Counted from the stretch's first letter, positions 18,836-27,874 are shown. The stretch: 64,000 nucleotides of DNA from Pseudomonas sp. MYb118 (GCF_040947875.1 NZ_JBFRXN010000002.1:558001-622000), one strand, 5' to 3'. Notes: generated from the sequence alone by a model not told the origin. Translations and numbers: made by a program.

Positions 18836-21301
18836 ATGAACACAGTATCTATTTACCGTGACGGCGAAGCCGTGCCCGACATTCGGCGCCCGCGCACCCG
18901 CCGCAAAGGCTGGCGGACCCTGGCGGTCTTGCTGCTGGTCAACGCGCTGACGGTGCTCGACGCCCACGGAGATGAGTTGCTGCTCGCGCAGTTCGACACC
19001 AATACGCTGCGCCAGCGCGGCATTGATCCGGCCCTGGCGACCCTGCTGATGCAAGCGCCACGCTTCACCGCCGGCCGGCACTCGGTGACGCTGACCGTCA
19101 ATGGCCAGCGCCAGGGGCGCGTCGACATCGCGTTCGATCGCCGGGGCGCGCTGTGCTTCGATCGCAGCTTGCTCGACAGGGCTAACCTCGTCGTGCCCGA
19201 GCCCACCCTGGGCGATGGCCGCTGCCACGATTTCCAGGGTGCCTGGCCACAAACGGCCATCGAGCAGGACCCGGCCAACCTGGCCCTGGCCCTGATCGTC
19301 CCCACCGACGCCATCCGCCCGACCGTGCGGGATGTATCGGGCTATCAGACCGGTGGCTTCGCCGCGCTGATCAACTACGACGTGACCGGTCAGCACAGCC
19401 GCTTTGGCGATGATTCGAGCCGCTATACCTCGGCCAATACCGAGCTGGGGTTCAATGCCGGCGACTGGATCGTGCGCAGCCGCCAGGTGCAGACCTGGCA
19501 GGACGATGTGTCCCGCACCACGCACATCGCCGCCTACGCCCAACGCACCTTCGCCCAGCACGAGGCGGTATTGCAGGCGGGCCAGATCAACCTCTACAAC
19601 CCGGTGCTGGCCGGTGCCCAGATCACCGGCGTGCAAGTGCTCAACGAACAGGCCCTGCAAGTTGAAGGACAAGGCGCAGTCATCGAAGGCATCGCCAACA
19701 GCCAGGCGCAGGTCGAAGTCCGGCAGAACGGCTCGCTGATCTATTCCACCGTGGTTCCGGCCGGCCCGTTTGCCCTGAACAACGTCCGCCGGCTCAACAC
19801 CCGTTCCGACGTGGAAGTCACGGTGAAGGAAGCGGACGGCAGCGAGCGCAGCTTCACCATCCCGGCCGCCATGCTCGGTGTCGGTTTGCCTGCGCCGGGG
19901 TTCTCCCTGGCCGCCGGCCGCGTGCGCAACATCGGCAACGAAGAGGCCGACGAACCCTGGGTGATCAGTGGCGGCTGGAGTGGCGCGCTGCATCCGCAAG
20001 TGCTGATCAGCGGCGGTGTGACCGGTGCTTCCGACTATCGCGCCGCCGGTGGCAGCCTCGGCCTGCTGCCCACCCCTGACACTCAGGTGCAAGCCACCCT
20101 GACCGGCGCGCAAGCCACCGGGCATGACGCCAGCCAGGGCCTTCAAGCCGACCTGAACCTATCGCATCGCCTGAGCGACAGTTGGGCGATGAATGCCGGC
20201 AGCTCCTATCGGACCCTGGGCTTTCGGGAGCTGGAAGAGGCGGCGTTCGACAGCACCGGCGATGACCGCAAATCGCGCTACCGCGACCAGCAGAGCGCGT
20301 CCCTGTCCTGGGCCCACCCGTGGCTCGGCGCCTTCAGCGGTGGTGCCAGCCGATCCAGCTCGTTCGATGGCCACAGCAGCAGCCGCGCCCTCGCGTCGTG
20401 GGGCACGACCATCGCCGGGGTGTCGGTCTCCGCGACAGCCGAATGGCAAGTCAGTGGCAGCGATCGCAACGATGACAGCGTCTACCTGAACCTCAGCATC
20501 CCGCTGGGCGAAACGCGCCGGGGACGCACCTGGGTGCGCAGCACCGGGGGTGAGTACCGCAGCGGCGTGGGGCTGAGCGAGCAGGTCAACGATCAACTGG
20601 CGTACCGCGTCGGGGTCGAGCACGACACCCGCGACAAACAGGTGCAGTCCACCGCCGGGGTATCGCTGCTGCCGCGCTACACCCAACTGGACCTGAACTA
20701 CACCCGCGCCGATGCCGACCGCTCGAGCTATCAGGCCAGCGCCCGCGGCGGCGCCGTACTGCACGGTGGCGGCCTGACGCTGTCGCCGTATCCGATCAGC
20801 GACACCTTTGCCCTGCTCTCCGTCGGCGAGATGGGCGCGATCAAGGTGTCGACCCCCAGCGGGCCGGTCTGGACCGACTGGCAAGGCCAGGCCGTCGTGC
20901 CACAGCTTTCGGCCTACGGCAAAAGCCCGGTGGAAGTCGACACCAAGACCCTGCCGCGCAACGCCGACATCAGCAACGGCCTGGCGGTGGTTTCCGCCGG
21001 ACGCGGGGCGGTCGACAAGGTCGAGTTCGGCGTCAACCTGACGCGCCGCGCCCTGCTCAAGGCCACCACCGCCAACGGCGCCCCGCTGCCCCGCGGCGCC
21101 TCGGTGAACAACCAGGATGGCGAGTTCGTCACGCTGGTCCAGGAAGGCGGGCTGGTGTTCCTGCCCAACGTCCTCGACACCCGCGCACTGTTTATCCAGG
21201 CACCGGGGCTTGAGCGATGCGAGCTGCAATTCGAGCTGCCGCAGGACCCCGACACCGACGCGTACTACGAAACCGCCCCTGCCAAGTGCCGCGCTCTTTG
21301 A
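18836..21301 (+). CDS. Fimbrial outer-membrane usher
   Basis: About 821 residues of a FimD/PapC/YhcD-type usher that secretes and assembles pilin subunits across the outer membrane. It has an unusually long basic N region before the hydrophobic signal core (about 22-40). The N-terminal chaperone-binding domain starts near LLAQFDTNTLRQRGID with G-LCFDR, then comes the 24-strand barrel with a plug around residues 230-310, and C-terminal beta domains with a final Cys pair (about 807 and 818). The start is uncertain: ATG 18836 has a weak AAGTGA site, and GTG 18827 is in frame three codons earlier. The gap from the chaperone is about 130 bases. Confidence 0.93.
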   Translation: MNTVSIYRDGEAVPDIRRPRTRRKGWRTLAVLLLVNALTVLDAHGDELLLAQFDTNTLRQRGIDPALATLLMQAPRFTAGRHSVTLTVNGQRQGRVDIAFDRRGALCFDRSLLDRANLVVPEPTLGDGRCHDFQGAWPQTAIEQDPANLALALIVPTDAIRPTVRDVSGYQTGGFAALINYDVTGQHSRFGDDSSRYTSANTELGFNAGDWIVRSRQVQTWQDDVSRTTHIAAYAQRTFAQHEAVLQAGQINLYNPVLAGAQITGVQVLNEQALQVEGQGAVIEGIANSQAQVEVRQNGSLIYSTVVPAGPFALNNVRRLNTRSDVEVTVKEADGSERSFTIPAAMLGVGLPAPGFSLAAGRVRNIGNEEADEPWVISGGWSGALHPQVLISGGVTGASDYRAAGGSLGLLPTPDTQVQATLTGAQATGHDASQGLQADLNLSHRLSDSWAMNAGSSYRTLGFRELEEAAFDSTGDDRKSRYRDQQSASLSWAHPWLGAFSGGASRSSSFDGHSSSRALASWGTTIAGVSVSATAEWQVSGSDRNDDSVYLNLSIPLGETRRGRTWVRSTGGEYRSGVGLSEQVNDQLAYRVGVEHDTRDKQVQSTAGVSLLPRYTQLDLNYTRADADRSSYQASARGGAVLHGGGLTLSPYPISDTFALLSVGEMGAIKVSTPSGPVWTDWQGQAVVPQLSAYGKSPVEVDTKTLPRNADISNGLAVVSAGRGAVDKVEFGVNLTRRALLKATTANGAPLPRGASVNNQDGEFVTLVQEGGLVFLPNVLDTRALFIQAPGLERCELQFELPQDPDTDAYYETAPAKCRAL

Positions 21302-21311
21302 GGATCACCTG

Positions 21312-22451
21312 ATGAAACTGTCCCGTTACTGGTTGGCCACTGGCGCCTTGCTGTCACTCGGCGCATTCACCTCATCGGCCCAGGCCGCAGGCGATGATTG
21401 CCAGCTCAACCTGAGCCAGCCCGAACTCGATTTCGGCTTGATGAACCGGGCGATCCGCCCTGGCGCCGCCACCGAACGCAACCTGGGCGAGCGCCGATTG
21501 AGCCTGACCATGAGCTGCGCAACCGCCACCGACATGAGCCTGTTCTATCGGGCCATGGCGGCGACCACCCAGCGCTTTCATTTCGCCGACCGTGGCACCT
21601 ATCAGATACGGATTGGTGACGCGGTGCTGGACGGCCAGTCAGTCGACCTTGGGTTGATTGCCGGTGTGGGTCAGGCGCCGTCGCAGATCGAGTCGCAACT
21701 GATCTGGCGACCAGAACATGGCGTGGTCCCCCTGCGCTCCGGCGTGCCGGCCCAGGGCAACACGTTCTCGGCGCAACTGGAGCTCACGGCCTGGGTGCAG
21801 GAGCAAGGCCAGGTGCGGGACGCGGTGAGCTGGGAAGCCAGCGGGGTATTCGACGCCGTCGGTGCCGGGCGTCACCGCGAAGCCACCCTGCGTGCACGCT
21901 TCGCTCCGGCGGCGTGCGAACCGGCGTTGTCCAATGGCGGCGTGGTCGATTTCGGCAACCTGACGATCAACGACCTGAACGCGAACAAAATCACCCACCT
22001 GCCGTCGCGCCCCTTGCTGCTGCGAGTGGGCTGCGACGCACCCACGGCGTTCGCCCTGATCATGCACGACAACCGTGCCGGCTCGGCAACGGTCGACGGT
22101 GAAAGCCATTACGGCCTGGGTACCGACGGGCGCAACAACGGCATCGGCTTTTATTCGGTCAACATCGACCCTGCCCACACCCGCGCGGACAGCTTCGCAC
22201 GCCTCTACCGAACCGACTCCAGCACCGGTGGCGCGGGCTGGAGCAGCGCCAGCGCCAACCCGATCGCCCTGGCCAAAAACACCTACCTGAGTTTCACCGA
22301 CAGCGGCGGCCGCCACACAGGGCCGGCAATGATCCAGAACCTCAGCACCCGCGTGACCGTCGACGCCGTGATCGCCCCCACCAACGACCTGGACCTGAGC
22401 AACGCCATCGACCTGGATGGCGCGGGGACGATCGAGATCATTTACCTGTAG
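21312..22451 (+). CDS. Two-domain fimbrial adhesin candidate with C-terminal DUF1120 module
   Basis: A 379-residue secreted protein. The signal peptide ends AQA (residue 25). An N-terminal domain (about 26-185) has its own Cys pair C30/C69 and begins DDCQLNLSQPELDFG without the donor-strand extension of the other subunits. A DUF1120 module follows (about 192-379), with C202/C241 and a C terminus ending TIEIIYL. A receptor-binding-like domain fused to a pilin domain, without an N-terminal extension, is the layout of tip adhesins such as FimH. It begins 10 bases after the usher stop. The C-terminal module closely resembles the last gene of the operon, suggesting domain duplication. Ligand unknown. 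Confidence 0.85.
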   Translation: MKLSRYWLATGALLSLGAFTSSAQAAGDDCQLNLSQPELDFGLMNRAIRPGAATERNLGERRLSLTMSCATATDMSLFYRAMAATTQRFHFADRGTYQIRIGDAVLDGQSVDLGLIAGVGQAPSQIESQLIWRPEHGVVPLRSGVPAQGNTFSAQLELTAWVQEQGQVRDAVSWEASGVFDAVGAGRHREATLRARFAPAACEPALSNGGVVDFGNLTINDLNANKITHLPSRPLLLRVGCDAPTAFALIMHDNRAGSATVDGESHYGLGTDGRNNGIGFYSVNIDPAHTRADSFARLYRTDSSTGGAGWSSASANPIALAKNTYLSFTDSGGRHTGPAMIQNLSTRVTVDAVIAPTNDLDLSNAIDLDGAGTIEIIYL

Positions 22452-22529
22452 CACCTGAAACGAGCCTGCCAAGTCCTGGCCTCATCGCCCTGGCCGGCAG
22501 GACAACCAACCTGAAAGTGAGCACTGAAA

Positions 22530-23150
22530 ATGAAAAAGTACCTTGCAGCCCTTTCCACCCTCGCGCTCATCGGCATGACACCTCATGCCGTGGCAGCATC
22601 GAGCACCGACCTGACGGTGACCGGCAGTATCACGCCGAGCGCGTGTACCCCGAGCCTGACCGAAAACGGCAACATCGACTACGGCAAGATTTCCGCCAGG
22701 GACCTGAATCCGACCACCAGCACCAACCTTGAGCCACGCACGATTTTCCTCAACGTCAACTGTGAGGCGGCCACCCGCTTCGCGCTGCAGGGCCACGACA
22801 ACCGACTGGGCTCAAGCAACCAGGCAACCTCGTTCGGCCTCGGCAAGATCAACGGAGACCAGAACCTGGGGCGGTTCGTGTTGGCCATGGCCAGCGCGGT
22901 CGCAGACGGCGTCGGGGTCCAGGCGATCAAATCCGCGGATGGCCAGACCGGCTGGGTTGGCCATCTGTTCTGGAACCCGGGTTACTACGTCTCCGTCGCA
23001 GACAGGGCTGACCTCACTACACCGATCCCGGTGAAAGACATGGAAATGGAACTGCTGATCAGCGCGTCCATCTCCCCGGCGAACGACCTGGACCTGACCC
23101 ATGAAGTCAACCTCGACGGTTCGGCGACGCTGGAAATGAAATACCTCTGA
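22530..23150 (+). CDS. DUF1120 fimbrial subunit 4
   Basis: A 206-residue secreted subunit: signal peptide ending AVA (about residue 22), donor-strand-like ASSTDLTVTGSITPSACTP, Cys pair C39/C78, GHDNRLG core, and C terminus TLEMKYL. It follows the adhesin candidate by 78 bases in the same direction. It is close in sequence to subunits 1 and 2 and could be the major shaft subunit or an alternative one; copy number in the fibre cannot be read from sequence. Confidence 0.87.
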   Translation: MKKYLAALSTLALIGMTPHAVAASSTDLTVTGSITPSACTPSLTENGNIDYGKISARDLNPTTSTNLEPRTIFLNVNCEAATRFALQGHDNRLGSSNQATSFGLGKINGDQNLGRFVLAMASAVADGVGVQAIKSADGQTGWVGHLFWNPGYYVSVADRADLTTPIPVKDMEMELLISASISPANDLDLTHEVNLDGSATLEMKYL

Positions 23151-23221
23151 CGCCAACTGACGCAACCCAGGGCGCCAGGCCCTGGGCTGCACACCCGGAT
23201 AACGAAAAGGAAGATTCGGAC

Positions 23222-23872
23222 ATGACACAGCACCTCGCCGCCCTCTGGGCCACGTTAGTACTGATCAACATCCCCGGCGCACTCGCCGCCTCGACCGTCG
23301 ACCTGACCGTCAGAGGCCAGATCACCCCGATTGCCTGCACCCCGGGGCTGTCCAACAACGGTTTGGTCGATTACGGAAAAATCTCCTACAAGGACCTGAG
23401 TGCCGATAAACGTACGCAACTGCGCGACAAGTACCTGGACTTCACCCTGCAGTGCAACGGCCCCGCACGTTTCGCCTTGATCATGCGCGACAACCGCGAC
23501 GGCTCGGCCATCGTCAACAGCGAGATCTATTACGGGCTGAACCACGACAACAGCGGCAACAAGATCGGCCTGTATTCGCTGAACTTCGACCCCACGCAAA
23601 CCGTGGCGGATGACCTGGCGCAGGTGTTTCGCACCGACTCCACCACCGGCGGCCAGGCCTGGAGCACCTCGAACAGCCGGCCGATTCCGATTGGCGCCCG
23701 CAGCTACCTGGGCTTCACCGATGTTTCCGGCAGCAGCGCAGGCCCCATCGCCATCCAGAACCTGAGCAGCCGGGTGACGATCGAGACCGTCATCTCGCCC
23801 ACCTCCGAACTGGACGTGAGCGCCGAGATCCAGCTCGACGGCTCGGCGACACTGGATGTGCTGTACCTGTGA
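23222..23872 (+). CDS. DUF1120 fimbrial subunit 5 (close to the adhesin C-terminal module)
   Basis: A 216-residue secreted subunit with signal peptide ending ALA (about residue 22), ASTVDLTVRGQITPIACTP, C39/C78, RDNRDG and C terminus TLDVLYL. It shares the insert FRTDSTTGGQAWST and the AIQNLSSRVTIETVI strand with the C-terminal half of the two-domain protein, so the two are sister modules. It is the last gene of the fimbrial operon. Its stop lies one base from the stop of the convergent MFS gene, leaving no room for a terminator between them. Confidence 0.87.
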   Translation: MTQHLAALWATLVLINIPGALAASTVDLTVRGQITPIACTPGLSNNGLVDYGKISYKDLSADKRTQLRDKYLDFTLQCNGPARFALIMRDNRDGSAIVNSEIYYGLNHDNSGNKIGLYSLNFDPTQTVADDLAQVFRTDSTTGGQAWSTSNSRPIPIGARSYLGFTDVSGSSAGPIAIQNLSSRVTIETVISPTSELDVSAEIQLDGSATLDVLYL

Positions 23873-23873
23873 A

Positions 23874-25181
23874 TCAGACTTTTTCGCTGACCACCTGGAC
23901 GTACAACGAACGCCCGGCGCCCAGCCCGGCGACGATGGCGCCAAGGCCGATCACGCCGAAAATCCAGCCCACGGCGTTCCAGCCGCCGGTCCAGTCATGC
24001 ACGATACCGACCGCGAACGGCCCCAGGGACGCCAGGGTGTAACCGAAACCCTGGGCCATGCTCGACAGGTTCGCCGCCACATGGGAGTCACGCGAGCGCA
24101 GCACGATCAGGGTCAGCGCCAGGCTGAAGGTAGCGCCCTGCCCCAGGCCGAGCAGAATCGCCCAACCCCACAGGCCTTCGATCGGCGCATACAGGCAACC
24201 CATGAGGCCGCCAAGGGTCATCAGCATGACGATCACGATGGCCGGGCGTTGATCCTTGCCGCGAGTGGCCAGCCAGGGGGCGCTCAGGGAACTGATCAAT
24301 TGGATGATCACCGAACCCGACAGCACCAGGCCAGCCTGGGTCGGCGTCAGGCCGCGACCGATCAGGATCGACGGCAACCAGCCGAACACGATGTAGGCCA
24401 GGGACGATTGCAGGCCCATGTAGGCCGTCACCTGCCAGGCCAGGCGATCGCGCAGCAAACCGCGCACCCGGTAAGCGACATTGTGCGCCCCGTGTTTCTG
24501 GCCGACTTGCGGCAGCCAGAACACCCCGGCGACCAGCGCCGGAATCACCCAGAAGCCCAGGCCCAGGGCCCAGCTTTTATCGAAGTGTTCGCTCAACGGC
24601 ACGGTCGCGCCCGCCGCCATCGCCGCCCCCAGGCACAGGGCCATGGTGTAGACACCGGTCATGGTGCCGGCCTGTTTCGGGAAATCACGCTTGACGATGC
24701 CCGGCAACAGCACGCCGATGATGCCGATGCTGGCACCGGCCAGCACGCTGCCACTGAACAGGCCGATGGCACCGAACGAACTGCGCAGGACGATCCCGCC
24801 CGCCAGCGTCAGCAAAATACCCAGCACCACCCGCTCGGCGCCGAAGCGTCGCGCCAGCACCGGCGCCAGCGGTGCGAACAGGCCCAGGCAGAGCACTGGC
24901 AACGTGGTCAGCAACCCGGCCTGCGCGGCCGACAGGCCCAGGGACTTCGACACGTCGCTGAGCATCGGCGCCATGCTCGACAGCGCCGGACGCAGGTTCA
25001 ACGCCACCAGAATCAGGCCAAGCAACAGTAACCACGGACGACGCAGCAGCGGATGGCTTTGCTGGACCTGCTCATCATCGGCCTCGGCGTCGATCAGCAG
25101 CTCGTCGAGTTCCGCTGTGCGTCTGGTTTCGGTGTTCGGGGTATTGCGGCAGGACATCGTGTTCTCAGTTTCAGGGTTCAT
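23874..25181 (-). CDS. CynX/NimT-type MFS transporter
   Basis: A 435-residue inner-membrane protein of the major facilitator superfamily with about 12 hydrophobic helices after an acidic cytoplasmic N tail of about 50 residues. LGLILVALNLRPALSSMAPM and the later FGWLPSIL and GFGYTLASLGP blocks are characteristic of the CynX/NimT (cyanate and nitroimidazole) subfamily. The substrate cannot be specified. The first 11 bases overlap the end of the GntR regulator gene upstream, so the two form one operon and the regulator probably controls the transporter. An internal ATG at 25157 is an alternative start. Confidence 0.88.
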   Translation of the reverse strand: MNPETENTMSCRNTPNTETRRTAELDELLIDAEADDEQVQQSHPLLRRPWLLLLGLILVALNLRPALSSMAPMLSDVSKSLGLSAAQAGLLTTLPVLCLGLFAPLAPVLARRFGAERVVLGILLTLAGGIVLRSSFGAIGLFSGSVLAGASIGIIGVLLPGIVKRDFPKQAGTMTGVYTMALCLGAAMAAGATVPLSEHFDKSWALGLGFWVIPALVAGVFWLPQVGQKHGAHNVAYRVRGLLRDRLAWQVTAYMGLQSSLAYIVFGWLPSILIGRGLTPTQAGLVLSGSVIIQLISSLSAPWLATRGKDQRPAIVIVMLMTLGGLMGCLYAPIEGLWGWAILLGLGQGATFSLALTLIVLRSRDSHVAANLSSMAQGFGYTLASLGPFAVGIVHDWTGGWNAVGWIFGVIGLGAIVAGLGAGRSLYVQVVSEKV

Positions 25182-25830
25182 TGATCAACTGCCTCGACAG
25201 CGCTTTGGCCCGCTCCGGGTCACGTTGTTCGACGGCATCGAGCAGCTCGATGTGCAGGTCGAACACTTCCTGACGGCGCGGGGTAATGTTCAGGCAGTGG
25301 CGCAATTGCGCGCCGACGACACTGGAGAAATAGCGATACAACTCGCTGAGCGTGGGGTTGTGCGCGGCGTCCACCAGACGGCGGTGGAACACCAGGTCGC
25401 AGGCGATGTAGGTATCGAGGTCGCCGTGGTAATGGCTGCCGCTGACGCCCAGTGCTTCACGCAGCGCCACCAGGTCTTCGTCGGTGCGGCGCAGGGCGGC
25501 CAGGCCGATCGCCTCCACCTCGAGAATGTGCCGGGTCTCCCGCGCCTGCTCCTGGGAGCAGCGCGACAACGCCTTTACCGTGTCCAGCGGATCGACCACT
25601 GCGCGCAGGTAACTGCCGTCACCCTGGCGAATCTCGATCAACCCGGAAAACGCCAAAACACGCATGGCTTCGCGCACGGTGTTGCGGCTGATACCCAGCT
25701 CGGCGGACAGCTCGGGCTCGGTGGGCAGACGCTGACCCACGGCCCATATGCCTTGGGTGATGCGCAGCCGCAGTTGGTCCAGGGCTTGATCGACCAGGGA
25801 CCGTTTGATGAGTGGGGAAATTTCTGACAT
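25171..25830 (-). CDS. FadR-subfamily GntR regulator (HTH plus FCD)
   Basis: A 219-residue transcription regulator. The winged helix at about 5-75 contains RLPTEPELSAELGISRNTVREAMRVLAFSGLIEIRQGDGSYL, a typical GntR helix-turn-helix. The FCD ligand domain (about 85-215) has the metal-binding His and Asp pattern in DLVFHRRLVDAAHN and later RHCL and DLHIELL. I chose ATG 25830 because it follows a strong AGGACGAGG site; an ATG seven codons upstream is weaker. It is followed directly by the MFS gene with an 11-base overlap. Confidence 0.9.
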   Translation of the reverse strand: MSEISPLIKRSLVDQALDQLRLRITQGIWAVGQRLPTEPELSAELGISRNTVREAMRVLAFSGLIEIRQGDGSYLRAVVDPLDTVKALSRCSQEQARETRHILEVEAIGLAALRRTDEDLVALREALGVSGSHYHGDLDTYIACDLVFHRRLVDAAHNPTLSELYRYFSSVVGAQLRHCLNITPRRQEVFDLHIELLDAVEQRDPERAKALSRQLINEP

Positions 25831-25843
25831 GAACCTCGTCCTT

Positions 25844-25862
25844 TCATCCAATCATAGGATGA
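25844..25862 (-). promoter_or_regulatory. Inverted repeat upstream of the GntR gene, possible operator
   Basis: TCATCC at 25844-25849 and GGATGA at 25857-25862 with a seven-base spacer, about 14 bases before the regulator start. It would fit autoregulation by the GntR protein, but it does not match the FadR TGGTNNNACCA type, so the link is inference. Confidence 0.4.
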
Positions 25863-26064
25863 ATTTGTTGACATGCTAGTCAGCTTCAAACGAAACAGCA
25901 ACCACCAGCCTGCAAAGCGCGGCAAATTTCGTCGCCATCACGAGTCGTTTCTCACCCCTCCCAAGCGCTCAGTCCTACATCTCCCAAGGTAACGAGGCGG
26001 CAGACTTTCGGACATTGAACGCGGGCGCTTTCGCCCCGGCCCTGACCGTCAACGGGATCCGCCC

Positions 26065-27693
26065 ATGGAAGAAGTCAATTTCGGTAAAAAACACAGCCGC
26101 CTGGTCGCTTTGAAAAAAGATCGGCAATTGCTCGCCATACGCGGAGTAACCGGCAGCCCTCTGGCCACCACACTCTGCTGCGAAGCCGCACGCCAGGCAT
26201 TGACTGACAGCGAGCTGCTGCTGAACGTGGAGGACGCCGATGTGCAGGTCTTCAAGTTACCGGAGCATGCCGACGCCACACACTGCAAAGCCATGTTGCG
26301 AGCGTTGCCGGACGTACGTTTCGCCGGCAGCGTACTGGTGGAGCCTCACACCGGGGACCCGATTCTCTACACCGAGAACCTGTTCCTGAAGTTCATCGAC
26401 CCGCTCACGTCGGTGCAATGCCTGAAGATCCTCGATGCGCTGAACCTTGAGATCAAACAACAGGTGCCCTACGCGAAGAACGCCTTCTTCGTTCATCATC
26501 GGGACTGTCGCGGCACGCACGTCTGCTCGTTGAGCCGGCAACTGCTCGAACGCGACGACGTTGAGTATTGCCATCCGGAAATGCTGCGCCAGGGCCAACG
26601 CCGGGCGATCCATCACAACCAGTGGCACCTGAAGAAAACCATCGTCAGCTATCAGTTCGAGATCGACGCCAGCGCCAACGTCGAGGCGGCTCACGCCCTG
26701 GTCCAGGGCGAGGGCGTGGTGATCGCAATCATCGACGATGCCTTTGACATCGACCATCCCGAGTTTGCCGGCCCCACCAAGATCATCGGCGCACAGAACT
26801 TCGATCGGCGTAACGCCGCGCGAGGCCCACGACCGAAAAATGCCCTTGAGCGCCACGGCACGGCAGCGGCAGGCGTTGCCTGCGCCAATGGTGATGCCGG
26901 TGCCTGCGGCGTGGCTCCCCGGGCCAGCCTCATGCCGTTGAAGCTGACCAAGCCTTTGGGTGCGCGAGCCGAGGCGGACGCGTTCTACTGGGCAGCGGAG
27001 CAAGGCGCGGACATCATTTCCTGCAGTTGGGGACCGCTCGAAGGGCACTGGGCCGACCCTACCGACCCCAGGCACACCCAGGTGTTTCCACTGGCCGCCA
27101 GCACACGCCTGGCCATCGAATACGCTGCGACCAAGGGGCGCTCGGGCAAAGGCTGCGTGATTTTCTTTGGTGCGGGTAACGGCAACGAGAGCCTGGACAA
27201 CGATGGTTATTCCAGCCACCCCATGGTGATTGCCGTGGGCGCCTGCAACGACCAGAGTCGCCGCAGTGCCTACAGCGACTACGGCAAGGCGTTGTGGTGT
27301 TGCTTTCCCAGTGGCGATCAGCAGCACCCTGACCCCAAGTACAAACCCGCCACTTCGATCCCGCAGACCCGAGGCATTCGCACCACGGACCTGTCCGGCA
27401 AATTCGCCGATGCCGCCCACCCGGCTTTCATCGAATCGTTCAGTGGCACCTCCAGTGCCTGCCCCGGGGCCGCCGGCGTGGCGGCCCTGATACTGAGCGC
27501 CAACCCTGCGCTGGACCGCGAATCGGTGCGCCGGATTCTCGCCGAATGCTGCGACAAAATCGGCCACGCCGACGATGGCCCACTGGGCCAATACGATCAG
27601 GACGGTCACAGCCACTACTACGGCCATGGTCGTCTCAATGCCTTGCGCGCCGTGCAGATCGCGATCAAGCGCCGGCAGGAACAGGTTGGCTGA
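26065..27693 (+). CDS. S8 (subtilisin-like) serine peptidase without a signal peptide
   Basis: A 542-residue subtilase. The catalytic triad is visible: D224 in AIIDDAFDIDHPEF, H264 in ERHGTAAAGV and S463 in SGTSSACPGAAG, with oxyanion N372 in GAGNGN. The N-terminal 190 residues form a pro-domain-like region (LVEPHTGDPILYTENLFLKF, VEYCHPEML). Unlike most secreted subtilases there is no Sec signal, so it may act inside the cell or leave by another route. The layout resembles cyanobacterial calcium-dependent PrcA-like proteases. It is followed at 180 bases by mqsRA but is not clearly co-transcribed. Confidence 0.9.
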   Translation: MEEVNFGKKHSRLVALKKDRQLLAIRGVTGSPLATTLCCEAARQALTDSELLLNVEDADVQVFKLPEHADATHCKAMLRALPDVRFAGSVLVEPHTGDPILYTENLFLKFIDPLTSVQCLKILDALNLEIKQQVPYAKNAFFVHHRDCRGTHVCSLSRQLLERDDVEYCHPEMLRQGQRRAIHHNQWHLKKTIVSYQFEIDASANVEAAHALVQGEGVVIAIIDDAFDIDHPEFAGPTKIIGAQNFDRRNAARGPRPKNALERHGTAAAGVACANGDAGACGVAPRASLMPLKLTKPLGARAEADAFYWAAEQGADIISCSWGPLEGHWADPTDPRHTQVFPLAASTRLAIEYAATKGRSGKGCVIFFGAGNGNESLDNDGYSSHPMVIAVGACNDQSRRSAYSDYGKALWCCFPSGDQQHPDPKYKPATSIPQTRGIRTTDLSGKFADAAHPAFIESFSGTSSACPGAAGVAALILSANPALDRESVRRILAECCDKIGHADDGPLGQYDQDGHSHYYGHGRLNALRAVQIAIKRRQEQVG

Positions 27694-27830
27694 ACCATTC
27701 CGACAGCGGTCTGGGCGTTGCGCCCCATCAGTCGAGGAATCGTCTGACGGGGTAATCAGCTTCGCGTAGGAAGGCAAACACCTAGGGTCAGAAGGAGGCA
27801 AAACGAGCGGTATTTTCGATTAGTCAAAAT

Positions 27831-27845
27831 TACCCTTTGAGGGTA
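27831..27845 (+). promoter_or_regulatory. Palindromic MqsA-type operator
   Basis: Perfect TACCCT-TTG-AGGGTA, 30 bases upstream of mqsR. The six-three-six layout parallels the AACCT-N3-AGGTT operator bound by E. coli MqsA, so it is the likely autoregulatory site. Confidence 0.7.
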
Positions 27846-27874
27846 GTTTTTCAGGGACAGGGTTTACGTTTCTT

